DNA from: Nocardioides thalensis
GTDB lineage: Bacteria; Actinomycetota; Actinomycetes; Propionibacteriales; Nocardioidaceae
Direction of reading: 5' to 3'
NCBI RefSeq assembly: GCF_013410655.1
Contig: NZ_JACCFP010000001.1
Coordinates: 434,001-498,000 of the forward strand
DNA length: 64,000 nt
Shown: positions 61,053 to 64,000 of the stretch, one piece after another
Position numbering within the stretch: the stretch's first letter is position 1
Layout: the number at the start of each line of letters is the position of its first letter
Notes under the pieces: generated by a model
Seen by the model: the letters and a program-made list of their open reading frames with translations, nothing else
Told to the model about the DNA's origin: nothing
The model's database searches: none
Translations under genes and position numbers: made by a program

Positions 61053-61568
61053 GTGAGCATGCGCAGCCGACGTGACCAGGACACCGCGTTCGCCGACTTC
61101 GTCAGGGCCGAGCGCGGCCGTCTGGTCGCCACCGGCCGGCTGTTGACGGCCGGCGACGTGCACCTCGCCGAGGACCTCGTCCAGACGGCCCTGACCCGCG
61201 TCTACCTGGCGTGGAGCAAGGTCCGGACCGACCGCTCGGCCTACGCACGCAAGGTCCTGGTCAACAGCTTCATCGACCACAAGCGACGGCCGTTCGTCCG
61301 GAGGGAGAGCGCGACCGACGAGCCGCCCGACAGCCCGGTCGCCGCGAACGACGAGGGTCTCGATCCCACGCTCGTCGCGGCGCTCGCGGAGCTGCCTCCG
61401 CGGATGCGGGCGGCCGTCGTGCTGCGGCACGTCCACGACCTGTCCGTCGACGAGGTCGCGGGGCTGCTCGGGTGCAGCACCGGCAACGTGAAGAGCCAGA
61501 CCGCCCGGGGGCTCGACAAGCTGCGCGCCACGCTCACTCCCGCCACCACCCCAGGAGAGAACGCATGA
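61053..61568 (+). CDS. RNA polymerase sigma factor, SigE-family ECF (second)
   Basis: A 171-residue ECF sigma factor with region 2 (FADFVRAERGRLVATGRLLT, HLAEDLVQTALTRVYLAWSK) and region 4 (LAELPPRMRAAVVLRHVHDL, SVDEVAGLLGCSTGNVKSQT). GTG 61053 follows the GCAACC/CGTC pair; ATG 61059 is an alternative. It overlaps a membrane protein gene by 4 bp, like the sigma operon at 27 kb. Confidence 0.92.
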   Translation: MSMRSRRDQDTAFADFVRAERGRLVATGRLLTAGDVHLAEDLVQTALTRVYLAWSKVRTDRSAYARKVLVNSFIDHKRRPFVRRESATDEPPDSPVAANDEGLDPTLVAALAELPPRMRAAVVLRHVHDLSVDEVAGLLGCSTGNVKSQTARGLDKLRATLTPATTPGENA

Positions 61569-62311
61569 ACGACCTCACCGACCGGCTCGCCGGTCTCGAC
61601 ACCTCGGCTGCCGGCCCCACGGAGGAAACCGTGAGCGCCGACCTCGCCCGGGGCAGCGCCGCACTGGCGCGCCGCCGCCGTACCCGCGCCGCCGGTGCGG
61701 GCGTCGGACTCACCCTCGCCCTCGGCGTCGGCCTCGGGATCGCCGTCGTCGTCCAACCCGACGACGACGCCACCCCACCGTCGGCCGGGCCGTCGTCGAC
61801 CGCACCCGGCGTCGCGCTCGTGGCGTGGGAGGGCGACCAGCCCGTCGGCTTCATCGTCGACCAGGTCCCCGACGGCTTCTTCGTGCAGGGCTCGGACCCG
61901 TGGCTCTTCACGGTCGCTCCCGAGGGTGACACCACGCACCCGGCGGCGTTCGAGGACAAGCTCGTCGTGACGCTCGAGACGGTCTCCAACCAGCCGCCAC
62001 CGGGCGACGTGGGGGAGAAGGTCACCCGGCTCAAGGACGGCTCGCTCGCCTACGAGCTCGGCCCCTCGGACGGGCAGGGAGGCAGCGACGCGCCGCCGAC
62101 CCTGAGCGACGGCGACCCGGTCGACGTCGACGGCCAGCCCGGCGTGATCCGGCGGTCGCCGGACAGCCTGTCGACGACGCTGGAGTTCATGACCGAGCGC
62201 GGCAAGGTCGTCGTCCAGATGTGGAAGACCGTCGGCCTCACCGATGCGCAGCTGGTCGACTTCGGCGCCGGCATCACCGTCACCGAGGAGGCGCAGGGCA
62301 GCGTCGGCTGA
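61565..62311 (+). CDS. Single-pass membrane protein, sigma partner
   Basis: A 248-residue protein with an N-terminal cytoplasmic segment of about 45 residues, a transmembrane helix (AGAGVGLTLALGVGLGIAVV) and an outside Asp/Gly/Pro-rich domain (PGVALVAWEGDQPVGFIVDQ, SDPWLFTVAPEGD). It starts in the sigma stop as ATGA, so it is likely the cognate anti-sigma factor or sensor, though no ZAS motif is seen. Confidence 0.75.
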   Translation: MNDLTDRLAGLDTSAAGPTEETVSADLARGSAALARRRRTRAAGAGVGLTLALGVGLGIAVVVQPDDDATPPSAGPSSTAPGVALVAWEGDQPVGFIVDQVPDGFFVQGSDPWLFTVAPEGDTTHPAAFEDKLVVTLETVSNQPPPGDVGEKVTRLKDGSLAYELGPSDGQGGSDAPPTLSDGDPVDVDGQPGVIRRSPDSLSTTLEFMTERGKVVVQMWKTVGLTDAQLVDFGAGITVTEEAQGSVG

Positions 62312-62317
62312 CCGGCG

Positions 62318-62884
62318 TCAGGGCACGAGCGGGACGAACACGTAGCGGCCGTGCCGCGTCGGATCGCCGTCACGCCGGACCCGGAGCATCTCGCCCCCGA
62401 CCGGGATCACCATGATCCCGTCGGGGGCGAGCTGCGTGAGCAGGTCGTGCGGCACGTCCTCGGCTCCGGCCGACACCAGGATCCGGTCGTACGGCGCCGC
62501 GCGCGGCCAGCCGAGCACCCCGGGTCGCGCGAGGTGTGTCTCGACCGGTGCGGCGGGACGGGCGGCCGCCAGGTTGGCCTCGCCCATCGCGAGCACCTCG
62601 GGGATCCGCTCGACCGCGACCACCGACCCGGTCGCGGTGGCGAGATGCGCGAGCAGCGCCGTGGTCCAGCCCGAGCCCGCGCCGACGTCGAGCACGTGGT
62701 GCCCCGGTCGCACGTCGAGCAGCTCGAGCATCGCCCGCACCGTCGAGGGCTGACTGTTGGTGACGCCGTACCCGATCGAGAGGGCGGCGTCGTTGCCGGC
62801 GAAGCGCTGCTGCTCGGGCGGCAGGAAGCCGGCGCGCGGCACCGCGGCGAAGGCGGCCTCGACGTCGGCGTCCATCGGTCTCAC
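62318..62884 (-). CDS. Protein-L-isoaspartate O-methyltransferase-like protein
   Basis: A 188-residue SAM methyltransferase of the PCMT family with FLPPEQQRFAGNDAALSIGY, GVTNSQPSTVRAMLELLDVR, motif I HVLDVGAGSGWTTALLAHLA and ILVSAGAEDVP. It would repair damaged aspartyl residues, although SQPST replaces the common SAPHM-type substrate segment. GTG 62884 gives a 4-bp overlap with the DUF2277 gene; ATG 62875 is an alternative. Confidence 0.85.
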   Translation of the reverse strand: MRPMDADVEAAFAAVPRAGFLPPEQQRFAGNDAALSIGYGVTNSQPSTVRAMLELLDVRPGHHVLDVGAGSGWTTALLAHLATATGSVVAVERIPEVLAMGEANLAAARPAAPVETHLARPGVLGWPRAAPYDRILVSAGAEDVPHDLLTQLAPDGIMVIPVGGEMLRVRRDGDPTRHGRYVFVPLVP

Positions 62885-63147
62885 CCGTAGCGCAGCCGGG
62901 CCCGCGCTCGCGCCTTCTCGGCCTCCACCTCGCGGTCCTTCGGCGGGGCGGTGGTGACCAGATCGTCGAGCAGGTGGCGGGTGATGTGGGCGATCTCGTG
63001 CACCGCCCGGTCGAACGCCGCCTGGTTGGCCTGCGACGGCTTGGTCGTCCCGCTCACCTTCCGGACGAACTGCAGCGCCGCCGCGTGCACCTCGTCGTCG
63101 GTGGCGGGCGGCTCGAAGTTGTGGAGGGTGCGGATGTTGCGGCACAT
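62881..63147 (-). CDS. DUF2277 protein
   Basis: An 88-residue DUF2277 protein with MCRNIRTLHNFEPPATDDEV, ALQFVRKVSGTTKPSQANQA and AFDRAVHEIAHITRHLL. The His-rich helix and Cys2 suggest a possible metal site, but no function is known. It is cotranslated with the isoaspartate methyltransferase-like gene (4-bp overlap). Confidence 0.9.
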   Translation of the reverse strand: MCRNIRTLHNFEPPATDDEVHAAALQFVRKVSGTTKPSQANQAAFDRAVHEIAHITRHLLDDLVTTAPPKDREVEAEKARARARLRYG

Positions 63148-63166
63148 GTCTCCACGTTACGCCCGC

Positions 63167-63267
63167 GGTCTCGATACGCCCGAGTGCCAGGGCGCTCGGG
63201 CTACTCGACCAACCTGGGCCAGGGTGGTCGAGTAGTCCAAGCCGCTAGGCGAGGACGTATCGAGACC
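63167..63267. repeat. Nested palindromic repeat between DUF2277 and the beta-propeller gene
   Basis: Outer arms GGTCTCGATACG (63167-63178) and CGTATCGAGACC (63256-63267) and inner arms CTACTCGACCA (63201-63211) and TGGTCGAGTAG (63225-63235) are both perfect inverted copies. The whole unit of about 100 bp can form a cruciform or a long RNA hairpin. GGTGGTCGAG and GTCTCG are shared with the element at 49.25 kb. Confidence 0.75.
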
Positions 63268-63274
63268 CAATGAC

Positions 63275-64000
63275 CTAGTAGTCGAGGAACTCCACGTTCT
63301 CTCCGGTCACCAGCACGACGCGGCCGTCGGAGAGGGGCACGGTGCGCACCTCGTCGACGTCGGCGCCGTACTCCACCTTCTGCCAGGTGTTGCGGAGCTC
63401 GCTGCCCTCGAGCCGCATGATCGACAGCCAGCCCTCGCGGGCGCCGTTGTGCTTGGCGACCACGGTGAACATGGTGCGCTCCGACGGGAGCCAGGTGAAC
63501 GACCGCGGGTCGCTGGCGGCGAGCGCCTCGCTGCCGCCGCCGTAGACCTGCACGTCGATCCGCTCGACGTCCGCCAGGTCGGTCACGTCGAACAGGCCGG
63601 CCTGCGCGCCCCATCTCCCCTCGGGGCCGGGTCCCTCGCCGATGCCGACGAGCCGGTCGGCGCCGAGCGGGTGCAGGTACTCGGAGAACCCGGGGATCTT
63701 CAGCTCGCTGATCTTCCTCGGCGCGGTGACGTCGCTCAGGTCGATCGCGAACAGCGGGTCGACGCGGCGGTAGGTCACGACGAACGCCAGGTCGTCGAAC
63801 CAGCGCACGGACTTCATGTCCTCGTTGACGCCGATCTCGTCGAGGCGGCCGACCTCGACCAGGTCCTGCCGCTGGCTCTCGAGCGTCACGATCGAGGTGA
63901 AGTCGCCGGTCTCGGCGGTCGGGCTCACCGCGACGCGGAGCGTGCCGCCGGCGGCGTCCATCGCCCAGCGGTCGGCGATGGCGCCCTCGATCTCCCCGGA
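63275..64000 (-). CDS. Beta-propeller domain protein, N-terminus outside the window
   Basis: The C-terminal 241 residues of a secreted beta-propeller-family protein (Beta_propel-like). It shows repeated blade motifs such as KSVRWFDDLAFVVTYRRVDP, LFAIDLSDVTAPRKISELKI, YLHPLGADRLVGIGEG and FTWLPSERTMFTVVAKH. The reading frame runs through the end of the window without a stop. It ends at TAG 63275-63277, just after the palindromic repeat. The function is unknown. Confidence 0.82.
   Translation of the reverse strand, partial: SGEIEGAIADRWAMDAAGGTLRVAVSPTAETGDFTSIVTLESQRQDLVEVGRLDEIGVNEDMKSVRWFDDLAFVVTYRRVDPLFAIDLSDVTAPRKISELKIPGFSEYLHPLGADRLVGIGEGPGPEGRWGAQAGLFDVTDLADVERIDVQVYGGGSEALAASDPRSFTWLPSERTMFTVVAKHNGAREGWLSIMRLEGSELRNTWQKVEYGADVDEVRTVPLSDGRVVLVTGENVEFLDY

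Overview
The window is high-GC DNA (roughly 70% G+C) with dense genes, many GTG starts and 4-bp stop/start overlaps. It carries an actinobacterial rplJ-rplL ... rpoB-rpoC block, a complete mce operon, an IdeR-type iron regulator, menaquinone reductase MenJ and several SigE-family ECF sigma factors. All of this points to a Nocardioides-like actinomycete (Nocardioidaceae/Propionibacteriales). The genus is inferred from gene content and style, not demonstrated. I saw no rRNA, tRNA, CRISPR array, insertion sequence or prophage.

Layout. 1-1.2 kb: 3' end of a ChoD-like GMC oxidoreductase and a GXWXG/DUF4334 protein. 1.2-2.7 kb: rplJ-rplL with an L10 leader. 2.9-14.4 kb: one uninterrupted mce lipid-import operon (mceG ATPase, two YrbE permeases, six MCE proteins of which MceE is a lipoprotein, two Mce-associated proteins, the last fused to a degenerate J domain). 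14.6-22.0 kb: rpoB-rpoC with a clear promoter and a strong terminator. 22-28.4 kb: a tandem pair of glycerophosphodiesterases (cytosolic and exported), a small acidic protein, menJ, a double-Nudix protein and an ECF sigma factor with a membrane protein carrying calcium-loop-like motifs. 28.4-36.7 kb: a large FAD/Fe-S glycolate/lactate-type oxidase, an SRPBCC protein, a three-gene operon starting with a 28-residue membrane protein, macro domain, topoisomerase IB and a frameshifted hemerythrin. 36.7-44.6 kb: metabolic and housekeeping genes (alpha/beta hydrolase, serC, two GNATs, an exported M15-like protein, citrate synthase 2, pdxH, a CocE-type exported hydrolase). 44.6-50 kb: a kinase-C-lobe-only membrane protein, then a TetR-regulated heterodimeric ABC exporter. 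50-55.3 kb: LysR, a ProXVW-type betaine importer and a TauD-family dioxygenase. 55.3-57.7 kb: an elaborate leader followed by a DHA2-type drug exporter and a MarR regulator. 57.7-64 kb: GH13 glucosidase, ideR, sirtuin, a second SigE-family sigma operon, a protein-isoaspartate-methyltransferase-like gene, DUF2277 and the 3' end of a beta-propeller protein.

The signals that ordinary annotation would miss are these. (1) A 5' leader at about 55.33-55.64 kb upstream of the MFS exporter has a sigma-A promoter, an almost perfect anti-Shine-Dalgarno complement, a 12-codon ORF (MISSRTREVAAR), stacked hairpins and a 13-bp terminator with a U-tract, which together look like an antibiotic- or translation-sensing attenuator. 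(2) A set of palindromic repeats occurs at about 30.4, 49.25, 60.9 and 63.2 kb; two of them lie in frame inside protein linkers. (3) A complete mce operon sits between rplL and rpoB, where mycobacteria keep only the orphan ATPase mkl/mceG. (4) A GCAACC...CGTC pair precedes both SigE-family sigma genes. (5) Putative leaderless genes recur with a -10-like hexamer exactly 6-7 nt before the start codon.
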